From JAICNG01 sp035249985 (GTDB lineage Bacteria; Gemmatimonadota; Gemmatimonadetes; Gemmatimonadales; Gemmatimonadaceae): 64,000 nt of DNA. Positions 33,305-42,057 of this stretch are shown piece after piece; the stretch's first letter is position 1; each line of letters opens with the position of its first letter. Position numbers and translations under genes: made by a program. The stretch is taken from the NCBI GenBank assembly GCA_035249985.1, contig DATFFP010000004.1, positions 14,877-78,876 of the forward strand, in the 5' to 3' direction. The notes beneath the pieces were generated by a model. It was not told the origin of the DNA, made no database searches, and was given only the letters and a program-made list of their open reading frames with translations.

Positions 33305-34516
33305 TTACTCCGCTCCATCGACGGGGATGACAAATCGGATTTCGGTGCCCTGACCCTCAGCGCTCGCCGCATCGACAGCGCCACCGTGCGCGAGCACCGT
33401 CTGGCGTGCGATCGCCAAGCCGAGCCCGGTCCCGCCCAGCTTGGACGTGACGTACGGTTCCCAGATGCGGGCGAGCTGCGCTGCCGGGATTCCGCAGCCG
33501 GTATCGCGCACCGCAACCTCGACCGCGTCACGTCCTTCGAGACGCGCCTTCGTGACGCGAACGTCCACCTCACCACCTTCGCGGCATGCTTCGACGGCGT
33601 TGATCAGGACGTTGGACAACGCTCTCGCCAGGGCGTCGTGATGTCCACGAACCATGGGAAGCTCATCTCCCACCTCCAGTCGCAACGGCACGCGCTCGGC
33701 GACCATCGAGCGCGCGGTGTACCGCGCGAGCTCGGCCATGTCGACGTCCGCTGGCGGTCCTTCGGGCAGGCGCCCAAACTGTGAAAAGCTCCGCGCCATC
33801 TGCTCCAGCCGCGCGGACTCGACCTCGAGGACTTCCACCGGCTCGCGCAGCGAATCAGGCGCATCGCGCTTGAGTCGCTCGACGGCGAACCGAATGGGTG
33901 TGAGCGGATTCTTGAGCTCGTGGGCGACCCGTCTGGCCGTCTCCCGAAACGCCTCGACGCGCTCTGCTTCACGCTCCTGGGCGCGTGCGGTCTCGAGCTC
34001 GCGGGCCATCCGCCGCATTCTCCGCCGCAGGGTGTCGAACTCGGGAGCGCCCCGTTTCTTGGGAGCACCCTCCGGGAGCGGCTCCCCCCGTCCGATCAAA
34101 TCGGTCCATCCGACCAGCTCGTTCAATGGGCGGCTCATCTGACGACTGAGGTGACCGGCGACCCGTGACGCGAAGAGAGCGAGGAGCCCTGTCCCAACCA
34201 GGGCGAACAACGCGATGACCGGAACCACCCGCTCGGCGAGAAAGCGAAAGCGGCTCGCCTGAAGCAACGAGCCCCGCAACTCCTGCTCGTGTGCGTCGAG
34301 CGCGGCCCGTTGTGCCGGGGTTAGCGGCGCCTGGCGGGCCTGTTCGAGCGCGGTGCGCCCGGATTCCGCCACCCGCTCCCATGCCCGAGTCCCGCTTACC
34401 AGGGGAACCGCGCGACTCGCCGCGAGCGTTCCCCCCAGCATGACGACGCTTGCGGGAAGGACGGCGAACAGGAGGAGATACAGGAAGAGCCGAGTTCGGA
34501 AGCTGAGTCGCTTCAC
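33305..34516 (-). CDS. NtrY-like membrane sensor histidine kinase
   Basis: 403 residues. Two membrane helices (about 10-32 and 96-118) bracket a short periplasmic helical sensor; a HAMP-like segment (SRPLNELVGWTDLIGRG) follows. The phosphoacceptor box is RRVAHELKNPLTPIRF. The ATPase has N-box NVLINAVEACR, DTGCGI and GGTGLGLAIA. Together with the downstream sigma-54 activator it forms a two-component system; sequence is NtrY/ZraS-like. The signal is unknown, but the operon's outer-membrane barrel suggests envelope state. It is the first gene of the minus-strand operon. Confidence 0.95.
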   Translation of the reverse strand: MKRLSFRTRLFLYLLLFAVLPASVVMLGGTLAASRAVPLVSGTRAWERVAESGRTALEQARQAPLTPAQRAALDAHEQELRGSLLQASRFRFLAERVVPVIALFALVGTGLLALFASRVAGHLSRQMSRPLNELVGWTDLIGRGEPLPEGAPKKRGAPEFDTLRRRMRRMARELETARAQEREAERVEAFRETARRVAHELKNPLTPIRFAVERLKRDAPDSLREPVEVLEVESARLEQMARSFSQFGRLPEGPPADVDMAELARYTARSMVAERVPLRLEVGDELPMVRGHHDALARALSNVLINAVEACREGGEVDVRVTKARLEGRDAVEVAVRDTGCGIPAAQLARIWEPYVTSKLGGTGLGLAIARQTVLAHGGAVDAASAEGQGTEIRFVIPVDGAE

Positions 34517-34698
34517 ACCCTCACCGTACGCCGGGTCGCTGGGGCAGTTTCACTCTGCAACACTGCCAATCTATGGCGCGTAGAGGGGAGGGGAACCCTG
34601 CGCAATCGCGACACTTACCACGCCTGGATTTACCTCGACGCGAATTGCGGCGTCTCCCTTGCAGAGAAGGGCACTGATGGCCGCGGCGCGGAGATGAC
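34517..34698. other. Divergent intergenic region, promoters expected
   Basis: 182 bp separate the kinase operon (minus) from a small membrane protein (plus). It must carry start signals for both; I see no convincing -35/-10 pair or dyad. The C/A-rich run around 34540-34570 is the only local drop in GC. Confidence 0.4.
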
Positions 34699-35040
34699 AT
34701 GCAATTCTGGATTGGATTGCTCGTTGGCGCGATGATCGGCGCCAGCGTCGGCCTGCTGGTACTCGCGTGGCTCCACGCGAGTCGCCGGGCAGACGATGCG
34801 GCGGAGCGAGAGGCATCGCGCGGGGGAGCGCCACGGCAACCCCGGTGGCGTTCGGGCGACGTGCGCGTGCTGGAGCTTCCACGCTCCATCGCGATCACCT
34901 CGAGCGACGCCGACGCACTGCGCGCTGCGGCCGATGCCCTCGAGGCTCGCGGCGGGAATAGCGACGAAGCGAGCCGGCTTCGCGATCTCGCGAATCGCGC
35001 CGCGCCCCCCGAAGAAGCGCGCCCCGTTCGCCGCGGTTAG
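34699..35040 (+). CDS. Small membrane protein of unknown function
   Basis: 113 residues. MQFWIGLLVGAMIGASVGLLVLAWL is a glycine-zipper-like membrane helix. The cytoplasmic part is polar and helical: RRADDAAEREASRGG, then VLELPRSIAITSSDADALRAAADALEARG, and a C-terminal EEARPVRRG. I do not recognise a family. Coding is supported by codon-typical composition and the well-formed N-terminal helix. It is divergent from the sensor kinase operon and 158 bp ahead of the YjbQ-like gene. Confidence 0.7.
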   Translation: MQFWIGLLVGAMIGASVGLLVLAWLHASRRADDAAEREASRGGAPRQPRWRSGDVRVLELPRSIAITSSDADALRAAADALEARGGNSDEASRLRDLANRAAPPEEARPVRRG

Positions 35041-35198
35041 TCTGAATGCGCGTCTGATCTGGTCTGACGCGCCGACCCATGGAACCGCAAAAGACCGCGA
35101 TGGGACCGGAGACTAACGCCCGGCACGGCCCTTACCGCGCGAAGAGAATTGCGTCCTATTGCGGCGGTCTGCGGTTCCACGCCCTTGCGCCATGCGAC

Positions 35199-35621
35199 AT
35201 GAAGACGCACACGACGTATCTGTCGTTCAACACGAAGCACCGCCAGGAGATCATCGACATCACCGATGATGTCGAGGCCTGCCGCGCCGCGGCGGGCATC
35301 CGCGAGGGCTTCGTCCTCGTCTCGGCCATGCACATCTCGGCGTCCGTGTTCGTCAACGATCACGAGTCGGGACTGTGGAAGGACATCCTCGACTGGCTCG
35401 AGCACCGCATCGCTCCGTGGGACCCCGAGCACTATCGGCACAACTCGGGTACCGGCGAGGATAACGCGGCTGCGCACCTCCGATCGCTCACGGTTGGTCA
35501 TGAGGTGATAGTCCCCGTGACCGATGGGAAGCTCGATTTCGGTCCCTGGCAGCGGGTCTTCTACGGGGAATGGGACGGCCAGCGGAAAAAGCGAGTCATC
35601 ATCAAAGCGATGGGCGACTGA
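35199..35621 (+). CDS. YjbQ/UPF0047 family protein
   Basis: 140 residues from ATG 35199, the family's usual size. MKTHTTYLSFNTKHRQEIIDIT, GFVLVSAMHISASVFVNDHE, YRHNSGTGEDNAAAHL and FGPWQRVFYGEWDGQRKKRV are all hallmark blocks. E. coli YjbQ has weak thiamine-phosphate synthase activity, so the name secondary thiamine-phosphate synthase is often used; the physiological role remains unclear. The upstream open frame to 35079 is left out because the conserved family sequence begins at this Met. Confidence 0.93.
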   Translation: MKTHTTYLSFNTKHRQEIIDITDDVEACRAAAGIREGFVLVSAMHISASVFVNDHESGLWKDILDWLEHRIAPWDPEHYRHNSGTGEDNAAAHLRSLTVGHEVIVPVTDGKLDFGPWQRVFYGEWDGQRKKRVIIKAMGD

Positions 35622-35927
35622 GGCCCTCGCCCCGTGCCCGCTCGTTAAGTACATTGAACGGTCCCGATGGGCTGCGCTTATGGCCGATCACTCGTGCGGG
35701 CAACCCCGCCGGCGATCTACCGGAGCCGCACCCGAAGTCGAACGACGTCTGCGCGATCAGTGTCCCCCACGATTCGTCTGGGTGAGCGGATCTGCGCATG
35801 CGTCGTCAGAATACCCTGATCTTGTTCGCTTCATGAAGCCCTCCCGCCCCGGGCACGGAAGGGTGAAGCGACGGGAGACCGTACGCGAGATCGCGCGCGG
35901 TCACACAGCCACAGCAACGACGACGAC
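35622..35927. other. 306-bp non-coding gap before NYN-LOTUS gene
   Basis: I see no convincing gene, tRNA or repeat here. Open frames across it are Arg/Ser-rich shadows. The stretch GTTAAGTACATTGAACG near 35644 is AT-richer than its surroundings and could hold a -10 element. The segment probably carries the promoter and leader of the NYN-LOTUS gene. Confidence 0.4.
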
Positions 35928-37724
35928 ATGAAGCCACGACACCCCCGTCCCGCCACCCCCGTGCGTGCGGCGGCGACACCCATCCACCGCGGCCCGCAGG
36001 CGCATACGATGTCCGCGGCCCCCATTCAGGCCACCTTTTCGCCCCATGCGCCTAACGCGGCGCTCCTCATCGACTTCGACAACGTCACGATGGGGATCCG
36101 GTCCGACCTCGGCAACGAGCTTCGCAACCTCCTGTCCTCCGACATCATCAAGGGGAAGGTCGCCGTGCAGCGTGCCTATGCCGACTGGCGACGCTATCCA
36201 CAGTACATCGTCCCCCTCGCCGAATCGTCGATCGACATGATCATGGCACCGGCGTATGGGTCGTCGAAGAAGAACGCCACCGACATTCGCCTCGCCGTGG
36301 ACGCGATGGAGCTGGTCTTCACCCGTCCCGAGATCGGCACGTACATCCTGCTCTCCGGCGACTCCGATTTCGCATCGCTGGTGACGAAGCTGAAAGAGTA
36401 CGGCAAGTACGTCATCGGTGTCGGCATTCGCGAGTCCTCGAGCGACTTGCTCGTGATGAACTGCGACGAGTACTACAGCTACAACGCGCTGGCCGGCCTC
36501 GTGAAGTCAGGCGAGGAAGAGGTCGTCAAGAAAGATCCGTGGGAGCTCGTGACCGAGGCCATCCATCGCATGAAGCGGAATGGCGACGTGATGCGCTCGG
36601 ATCGACTCAAGCAGGTCATGCAGGAGCTCGACTCGAACTTCGACGAGAAGACGCTCGGCCACTCGAAGTTCTCGCGTTTCACGCAGGAAGCCGCCGAGCG
36701 CGGCCTCCTGAAGATGACGAAGCTCGAGAACGGTCAGCTCGAGATCGACATTCCCGATGGCGATGGGGTTCGCCCGGCCCCGCGAGCGGCGGAAGGCGAG
36801 CCGCGTCCGCGCGAGGATCGGCCGCGCGGTCGGGGGCGGGAAGAGCGAGGCCGTGGCCGTCGCGGGGGACGCGGCCGCGATCGCGAGCGCGAGCCACGCG
36901 CCGAGGAGCCGCGCGTCGAAACGCCGGCCGTCGCATCAGTGGCACCGGAGGAGACGGTGGCGCCGGTCGCCGCGGTCGAAGAGCGCCGTCCCGAGACGGT
37001 GGACATCGCGCGCGATGGCATTGGCACCGGGGGCGAGCGCCTCACGAGGGACGAGGCGTTCGATCTCGTTCGCCGCGCGGTGGACATTCTCACCGGCGGG
37101 GCGGATACGCCGGTGCTCGCCAGCGACGTGCGTCGTAAGGCGCGCGACCTTCTGGGACGCGACAGCGAGTCGCTCAACGAGCGCATGTTCGTCCGCATTT
37201 TGCGCGATGCACACGACGCCAACGTCGTCGATCTTCGGAAGCGCGGCGACGACTGGGAGCTGGCGCCCGCGGCGGATGTCGCGCCGATCGCCGACCAGCT
37301 CCAGGCGGCCATTCCGGCTCCTTCGCAGAGTCAGGCCGGCCGGTCGGCTGCGACCGCTGCCTCGTTCCGCCGGGGAATGCGCTCACGTGGCGGACGGACG
37401 AGTGGCGCCATGGAGCTGCCGCCCGAGCTCCTTTCGCTCGGAGTCGTCGACTTCGGTGGCCCCGCGGTGCCTGACGAGACCGTGGACCGCGAGCCGGAAG
37501 CCGGACTCCGCACCGCGCCGGAGAGCATTGTGCCCGCGGCCGCCGCGGACGAGCCGGCGCAGAAACCGCGTCGTGCCCCCCGTGCACGCAAGACGGCGAA
37601 GAAGGGGAAGGGCGACGCGCCGGAAAGCACGGCTGCCGCGGGAACGGCGGCGGCAAAGGCGAAACGCCGCCGTCCACCACGCGGGCGCGCGAAGAAGCCG
37701 GCCGCGACCGGAGGCGAGGGATGA
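35928..37724 (+). CDS. NYN-domain nuclease-like protein with LOTUS (OST-HTH) domains
   Basis: Up to 598 residues; an internal ATG at 36009 (MSAAPIQATF) is an alternative start because the first 27 residues are Pro/Arg-rich. Residues about 45-195 are a NYN/PIN-like domain: AALLIDFDNV, a DIRLAVDAMEL block and YILLSGDSDFASLV with metal-binding Asp residues. Residues about 205-275 form an OST-HTH/LOTUS domain (DPWELVTEAIHRMKRNG, HSKFSRFTQEAAERGLL). An RG/RE-rich linker (about 285-330), a second LOTUS-like segment (about 365-445) and a Lys/Ala-rich basic tail follow. Combination and charge predict RNA binding or cleavage. It overlaps mpg by 4 bases. Confidence 0.88.
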   Translation: MKPRHPRPATPVRAAATPIHRGPQAHTMSAAPIQATFSPHAPNAALLIDFDNVTMGIRSDLGNELRNLLSSDIIKGKVAVQRAYADWRRYPQYIVPLAESSIDMIMAPAYGSSKKNATDIRLAVDAMELVFTRPEIGTYILLSGDSDFASLVTKLKEYGKYVIGVGIRESSSDLLVMNCDEYYSYNALAGLVKSGEEEVVKKDPWELVTEAIHRMKRNGDVMRSDRLKQVMQELDSNFDEKTLGHSKFSRFTQEAAERGLLKMTKLENGQLEIDIPDGDGVRPAPRAAEGEPRPREDRPRGRGREERGRGRRGGRGRDREREPRAEEPRVETPAVASVAPEETVAPVAAVEERRPETVDIARDGIGTGGERLTRDEAFDLVRRAVDILTGGADTPVLASDVRRKARDLLGRDSESLNERMFVRILRDAHDANVVDLRKRGDDWELAPAADVAPIADQLQAAIPAPSQSQAGRSAATAASFRRGMRSRGGRTSGAMELPPELLSLGVVDFGGPAVPDETVDREPEAGLRTAPESIVPAAAADEPAQKPRRAPRARKTAKKGKGDAPESTAAAGTAAAKAKRRRPPRGRAKKPAATGGEG

Positions 37725-38368
37725 CACGAAACGCCGCGCCCACCGCGCGGCGTTCTCGTATCGGCGAGGCGCTGCCGGCGTCCTTTTTCGACCGCGAGAC
37801 GGAGATCGTCTCGCGCGAGCTCCTGGGCAGTGTGCTGTGGTGCCGGTCGCCCGATGGCGTGGCGGCGGGGCGCATCGTGGAGACCGAGGCGTACCTCGGC
37901 GAGCACGATCCCGCATGTCACGCCGCGGGCCCGGGACTCACCGAGCGAACGCGCCCGCTCTATGGAGCCCCCGGCATCGCCTACGTGTACTTCATCTACG
38001 GCGTGCACTGGTGCTTCAACGCGGTTACGCGCGAGCACGGGCAACCAAGCGCTGTCCTCGTGCGCGCGCTCGAGCCACTCGAAGGCCTGCCGCTCATGCG
38101 TGCACGACGGCCCGCGGCGAAGACCGACCGCGACCTGACGAACGGCCCGGGGAAGCTTTGTGCGGCGCTGGGAATCGGCCCGCAGCATAACGGTGTCGTG
38201 CTTCAAAGCCCGCCCCTGATGATCGCCCGCGGGATCACCTACCCGGACGACGCGATCGCCACCGGGCCGCGGATTGGCATCACGAAGGCGGCGGACTGGC
38301 CGCTTCGATGGTACGTCGCAGCGTCCGAGTATGTGTCCGCGCGACCGCGAGCCAGGCGCCTCTCGTGA
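37721..38368 (+). CDS. DNA-3-methyladenine glycosylase (AAG/Mpg family)
   Basis: 215 residues. LASFFDRETEIVSRELLGSVL-type N-terminus (seen as LPASFFDRETEIVSRELLG), GRIVETEAYLGEHDPACHA with the catalytic Glu, RTRPLYGAPGIAYVYFIYG, and LTNGPGKLCAALGI are signatures of the alkyladenine glycosylase family. It excises alkylated and deaminated purines in base-excision repair. Its ATG overlaps the NYN-LOTUS stop (ATGA), so the two are co-translated. The C-terminus is short and basic. Confidence 0.95.
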   Translation: MTRNAAPTARRSRIGEALPASFFDRETEIVSRELLGSVLWCRSPDGVAAGRIVETEAYLGEHDPACHAAGPGLTERTRPLYGAPGIAYVYFIYGVHWCFNAVTREHGQPSAVLVRALEPLEGLPLMRARRPAAKTDRDLTNGPGKLCAALGIGPQHNGVVLQSPPLMIARGITYPDDAIATGPRIGITKAADWPLRWYVAASEYVSARPRARRLS

Positions 38369-38374
38369 TGCAGA

Positions 38375-38441
38375 ACGCCCCGAGTCGGCTTGCCGACTCA
38401 GGGCGTCCCCTGACTCCCTGACTCCTGATCCCTGACCCTAC
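38375..38441. repeat. One-sided CTGACTC heptamer repeat next to a strong hairpin
   Basis: A hairpin of 15 bp with one mismatch (38375-38389 with 38392-38406, 2-base loop) is followed by tandem CCTGACT-type units (38407-38437). These are the same units as the right arm of the element at 28455-28600, but the complementary left arm is missing. It lies between two convergent genes (mpg and a beta-barrel gene) and may also serve as a terminator. Confidence 0.8.
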
Positions 38442-38442
38442 G

Positions 38443-39090
38443 TCAGTCCGGCCGATCGATCGACGTGCCGACGTTCCACCGAATGCCACCCTCGAGATGG
38501 TACACCGGTCTGGAGTTCATCATGAAGCGCGCCTGGGCTGGCATCACCGACGCCTGTCCGAAGGCCGAGAATCGCAGATACTGCAGCTGGACGCCCGCCA
38601 TCACGATGAACGCCGCGCGGTCCTTCGTGTCCATCGCGCGTCGCGCGACCAGCGTCTCCTGGTCAGCCGAGGTGAAGGGATCCACCGGCGAAACGTTCTG
38701 AATGAAATTCAGCGCGAGTCCCACGCCGCCGTACGGACGCAGCGTGCCGATATTGAACGGGAACGCGAGGCCGGCGAGCGTCACCCGGCGCATGTTCTCC
38801 ATGCGGATGGTGTGCGGGCCGTAGGCCTGCGTGAACACCACCGTCTCCTCGTCGAAGAACGCTTGATCGTAGGAGGCGTAGAGACCGCCGCGCGAGCGCG
38901 TGATCAGCCACTCGACGCCGAGCGATGGAGCGACAGCGTTCTTCACGCGATCGGTCGAGAAGGACGTGAAGCCGCCTTTCGCGCCCCAGAACCAGGCGTT
39001 CTTGAAGAGGCGTCCCTCCTGCGCCGTCGCGACCGACGGAAGTACCGTCGCGAGCGCGAGGCCGAGGGAGAGCCAGCGGACCGTACGCAT
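38443..39090 (-). CDS. Outer membrane beta-barrel protein
   Basis: 215 residues with signal peptide MRTVRWLSLGLALATVLPSVATAQ. Alternating hydrophobic/polar strands follow: FWGAKGGFTSFST, LYASYDQAFF, RVTLAGLAFPFNIGTLRPYGGVGLAL, VMAGVQLQYLRFSAFGQASV and a final YHLEGGIRWNVG strand. This is the layout of small (8-strand) outer-membrane barrels. No specific family or ligand is recognisable. It follows the M14 peptidase gene (39-bp gap, same strand). Confidence 0.85.
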   Translation of the reverse strand: MRTVRWLSLGLALATVLPSVATAQEGRLFKNAWFWGAKGGFTSFSTDRVKNAVAPSLGVEWLITRSRGGLYASYDQAFFDEETVVFTQAYGPHTIRMENMRRVTLAGLAFPFNIGTLRPYGGVGLALNFIQNVSPVDPFTSADQETLVARRAMDTKDRAAFIVMAGVQLQYLRFSAFGQASVMPAQARFMMNSRPVYHLEGGIRWNVGTSIDRPD

Positions 39091-39129
39091 TGGAAGACCT
39101 CGTTCGGAAGGATGTCCTGCGGGGATACG

Positions 39130-41619
39130 TCAGCGCCGGCCGACGGATCCTCCGCCGGAGAGCAGCGCGTTGAAGAGCATTCTGAACGTGCCGTACGACT
39201 GACCTCGATACTGCGGTCGAAAGCCGAACATCACGACGCGGCCTCGTCCAACCGACGCCTCGATCGCGGCGGCTTTCCCGGCGATCGACGGCGCTCCTTC
39301 GAGAAACCCGCTCAGCAGGATGTCATCACCACGGGCTGGATACCGGGCGATCACCCTCACGGGGGAGCTCGCGGGAACGTCGAACGTCACCGAGTTCGTG
39401 AAGTACACCGCGGCCGTATCCGGCATGCCGAATCCAACCGGGTGCGTCGCGTCGACCAGCACGCGAAGAATCGATCCCGGCGCGTACAGCTCGTGCCCCG
39501 TGTTGTCGAGCGTATCTCCCGACCGTTGCTCCCAATCGTCCCGGCGCGGCGGCACCTTCAGGAGCCGCACATCCACGCCGAGCTCGGCGGTTGCCAGCTC
39601 GGAAGCGCGATCCAGCAGCACGAGCGTGCCGCCAGCAGTCACGAACGCCTTCAACGCCTCGATTCCTTCCCGACCAAGTCCGCCCGAATACGGCGGGGGA
39701 ACGACGGAGTCCGACATCCCCTGTCGCAAGTCACGCAGACTCATGTCTGAGACGAGGATGGCGTCCATTCGGTCACGGAGACCGCCCGCCCGAACCGCCG
39801 AGTCCGTCAGGGACGAGTACGGGATCTCGAACTGCTCGAGCACCCAGCGGGTCCATCCCTCGTCCATGTTGGCGGTCCAGGGCTTATAGAGGCCGATTCG
39901 GGGGGTTCGATTGACCTGATACGTCGCGCCCGAGCCGGCGATCTCGACCGGCCGTGACCGCCGCAGCGAGCTGATGATCTGCCGGAAGCAGGCGGTGTTC
40001 GACACGTGCATCAGCACGCGGCTCAGCTTCACATCGGGCCCGCAGGACTCTGTGCCGACGACTCCAACGGTGCGCGCGCGCGGCGCAATGTACGACACCG
40101 CGTCCGCCGGCATGACGTCGACGCCCATCTGCAGCGGGAGCGTCCACCCGGCGACATCGTAGGGGCGTTCCACCGGCCCACCGGGCTGCCGCTCCAACCT
40201 TGGGAATCGCTGCGCCTCCAGCAGGTCGAGTGCATGCGCGCGATACGGCTGGTCGAGCCGCACGACATAGGAGCGTCCCATGGACTTTCCGTCGGCCGTG
40301 ACGTCGTCGGCCGAGTCGACCTCGACGCCGCCGATGGTGAGGACCTCGACCAGGCGCCGCACCGCGGACGGGTCGCGTTGGGTGGCGGGAATGACGTAGG
40401 CCTTTGGCGAGCCACTTTTCCCCAGCGCGATCTGCTTGCGACCGAGCCTAACGAAGTTCGCCACGTACTGCGACCGCTGCTGCGAGAGCATCCGGACGAG
40501 CGCCTCGGCGGCAATGAGCTCGTAGTCGACGATATCGCGAAGCCGCCACGTCCCGCCCGGCCAGGGATTGGGGAAGTTCATCCGTCGCTCGTACTTCGGC
40601 AGACCGCGCGAATGTCCCTCGAGCGTCGCCGTGTCCTGCACGATCGGCGTCGCGATGCGCACGCTCGCCGCCTCGGTGAGGACACCGATCATGTTGTGCC
40701 GCGTGGGCGTGGATCGCGCGCCGCCGTGCCACCACAGATCGTAGATCGCCTGGTCGCCGACGCCCGTCTTCCCGCGCTCCTCGAGGGCCAACGCCATCTC
40801 GGCACCGATGTGCGCGATGCCGCGGACGATCAGCGGGTCGACGTGCGGATTGATGGGATCGACGAATGGCGGCACGAACAGACGCATCCCTTCGTCGCCC
40901 ATTTGGTGCACATCGTAGAACACCTCGGGAAACCATTGCCGATACAGCAAGTCGGTGATGAGGCGCGTTTCGCGCTGGGTCACCATGTACCAGTCCCGAT
41001 TGTTGTCGTGGCCGACATAAGGGTGATACAGCCACGGGATCGGACCGCCCTCCCACCGCGTGCCCACGTTGCGCCGATACCACTCCACGATCATCTGCTC
41101 GCCATCAGGATTGGCGGAAGGAATGAGCAGGACGACGACATGGTCGAGTGCGTGTCGCAGCGTGTCGATCGTCACCAGCCGATGCGCCAGCTCCATCGCC
41201 ATTTGCGCCGAGGCGATCTCCGTCGAGTGGATGTTGCACTGGATCACCACGACGGCTGGTTGTGACGCCACCAGCGCGCGTTCCTCCGCCGGGGAGAGCG
41301 ACCTGGGGTCGGCGAGCTTCCGCTGCGCCGTTCGGATCGAGTCGATCTTGCGCATGTTCGACGCGGAGGTAATCGTCGCCACGATCAGCGGACGGCCCTG
41401 CGTCGTGGGCCCGAGCGTATCGAGCTCGAGCTCCGGGGACGCAGCGGCCAGCTTGGTGAAGTAGCCGACGATTTGGCTCCAGTCGGCGAGCTGGCGGTCA
41501 GCGCCGACCTCGAACCCGAGATGCTCGCGAGGCGACGGAACTTGCGGCGCGGCATCGCGCGAGGTGAACAGCGCCAGCGAGACCGCGGCGAGAAGCGGCA
41601 CGAAGGAATGAGTCGTCAT
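39130..41619 (-). CDS. Secreted M14-family zinc carboxypeptidase
   Basis: 829 residues with an N-terminal signal (MTTHSFVPLLAAVSLALFTSRDAA). The peptidase domain shows the first zinc motif HxxE as CNIHSTEIASAQM, then LLIPSANPDGEQM, HDNNRDWYMVTQRE and FYDVHQMGDEG (second zinc His). The catalytic Glu region is GVLTEAAS. A long C-terminal extension with a GATase1-like fold segment (GILVSDMSLRDLRQG-type, then ALKAFVTAGGTLVLLD) matches large M14 proteins of Gemmatimonadota and Bacteroidota. It trims peptides in the periplasm or outside the cell. Confidence 0.93.
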   Translation of the reverse strand: MTTHSFVPLLAAVSLALFTSRDAAPQVPSPREHLGFEVGADRQLADWSQIVGYFTKLAAASPELELDTLGPTTQGRPLIVATITSASNMRKIDSIRTAQRKLADPRSLSPAEERALVASQPAVVVIQCNIHSTEIASAQMAMELAHRLVTIDTLRHALDHVVVLLIPSANPDGEQMIVEWYRRNVGTRWEGGPIPWLYHPYVGHDNNRDWYMVTQRETRLITDLLYRQWFPEVFYDVHQMGDEGMRLFVPPFVDPINPHVDPLIVRGIAHIGAEMALALEERGKTGVGDQAIYDLWWHGGARSTPTRHNMIGVLTEAASVRIATPIVQDTATLEGHSRGLPKYERRMNFPNPWPGGTWRLRDIVDYELIAAEALVRMLSQQRSQYVANFVRLGRKQIALGKSGSPKAYVIPATQRDPSAVRRLVEVLTIGGVEVDSADDVTADGKSMGRSYVVRLDQPYRAHALDLLEAQRFPRLERQPGGPVERPYDVAGWTLPLQMGVDVMPADAVSYIAPRARTVGVVGTESCGPDVKLSRVLMHVSNTACFRQIISSLRRSRPVEIAGSGATYQVNRTPRIGLYKPWTANMDEGWTRWVLEQFEIPYSSLTDSAVRAGGLRDRMDAILVSDMSLRDLRQGMSDSVVPPPYSGGLGREGIEALKAFVTAGGTLVLLDRASELATAELGVDVRLLKVPPRRDDWEQRSGDTLDNTGHELYAPGSILRVLVDATHPVGFGMPDTAAVYFTNSVTFDVPASSPVRVIARYPARGDDILLSGFLEGAPSIAGKAAAIEASVGRGRVVMFGFRPQYRGQSYGTFRMLFNALLSGGGSVGRR

Positions 41620-41655
41620 AAGAGCGAAGTGCGCACCAGGTGAGAACGAGTTACA

Positions 41656-42048
41656 GTGTGCGCGAAGGTAACCCTGAATGCGAGGCGCTCGCTACAACGA
41701 GCGCGACGGAGCGAGCGGGTGGAAACACCTCGATATCCACCGCACAACGACCACTTTCGGACGGCGGTGCATGGCACCGTCTTTGGCCAGCGCACGGCAG
41801 TCGTTCACCGCTTGCATGCGGGCGATCGCCTCATTCTCGTTCCCGACCCGCCCGGCACCGATGATCCCTGGGTCTGGGTGCATGCGCCGGGCGGCGACGT
41901 GATTGGCCACTTGCCTCCCGACATCTCACGGTGGCTCGTCCCCTGGATGCTGGAGGGTGGCCGCTGCAGCGCCTACGTCGACCGAGTCTACGGTGACGAT
42001 GTCGAGAGCTGGCGGAGGCTCGTCATCGAGGTGAAGTGCAAGGTCTGA
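41656..42048 (+). CDS. Small HIRAN-domain-like protein
   Basis: 130 residues from GTG 41656, though a later start is possible because the first 35 residues are basic and unconserved-looking. The rest reads like a HIRAN domain: TVFGQRTAVVHRLHAGDRLILVPDPPGTDDPWVWV, then GDVIGHLPPDISRWLVPWML, SAYVDRVYG and a final VIEVKC strand. HIRAN domains bind DNA 3' ends in fork-remodelling helicases and also occur alone in bacteria. No helicase is attached or adjacent here. It is divergent from the M14 gene and convergent with kbl. Confidence 0.68.
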   Translation: MCAKVTLNARRSLQRARRSERVETPRYPPHNDHFRTAVHGTVFGQRTAVVHRLHAGDRLILVPDPPGTDDPWVWVHAPGGDVIGHLPPDISRWLVPWMLEGGRCSAYVDRVYGDDVESWRRLVIEVKCKV

Positions 42049-42057
42049 TTGCGGATT

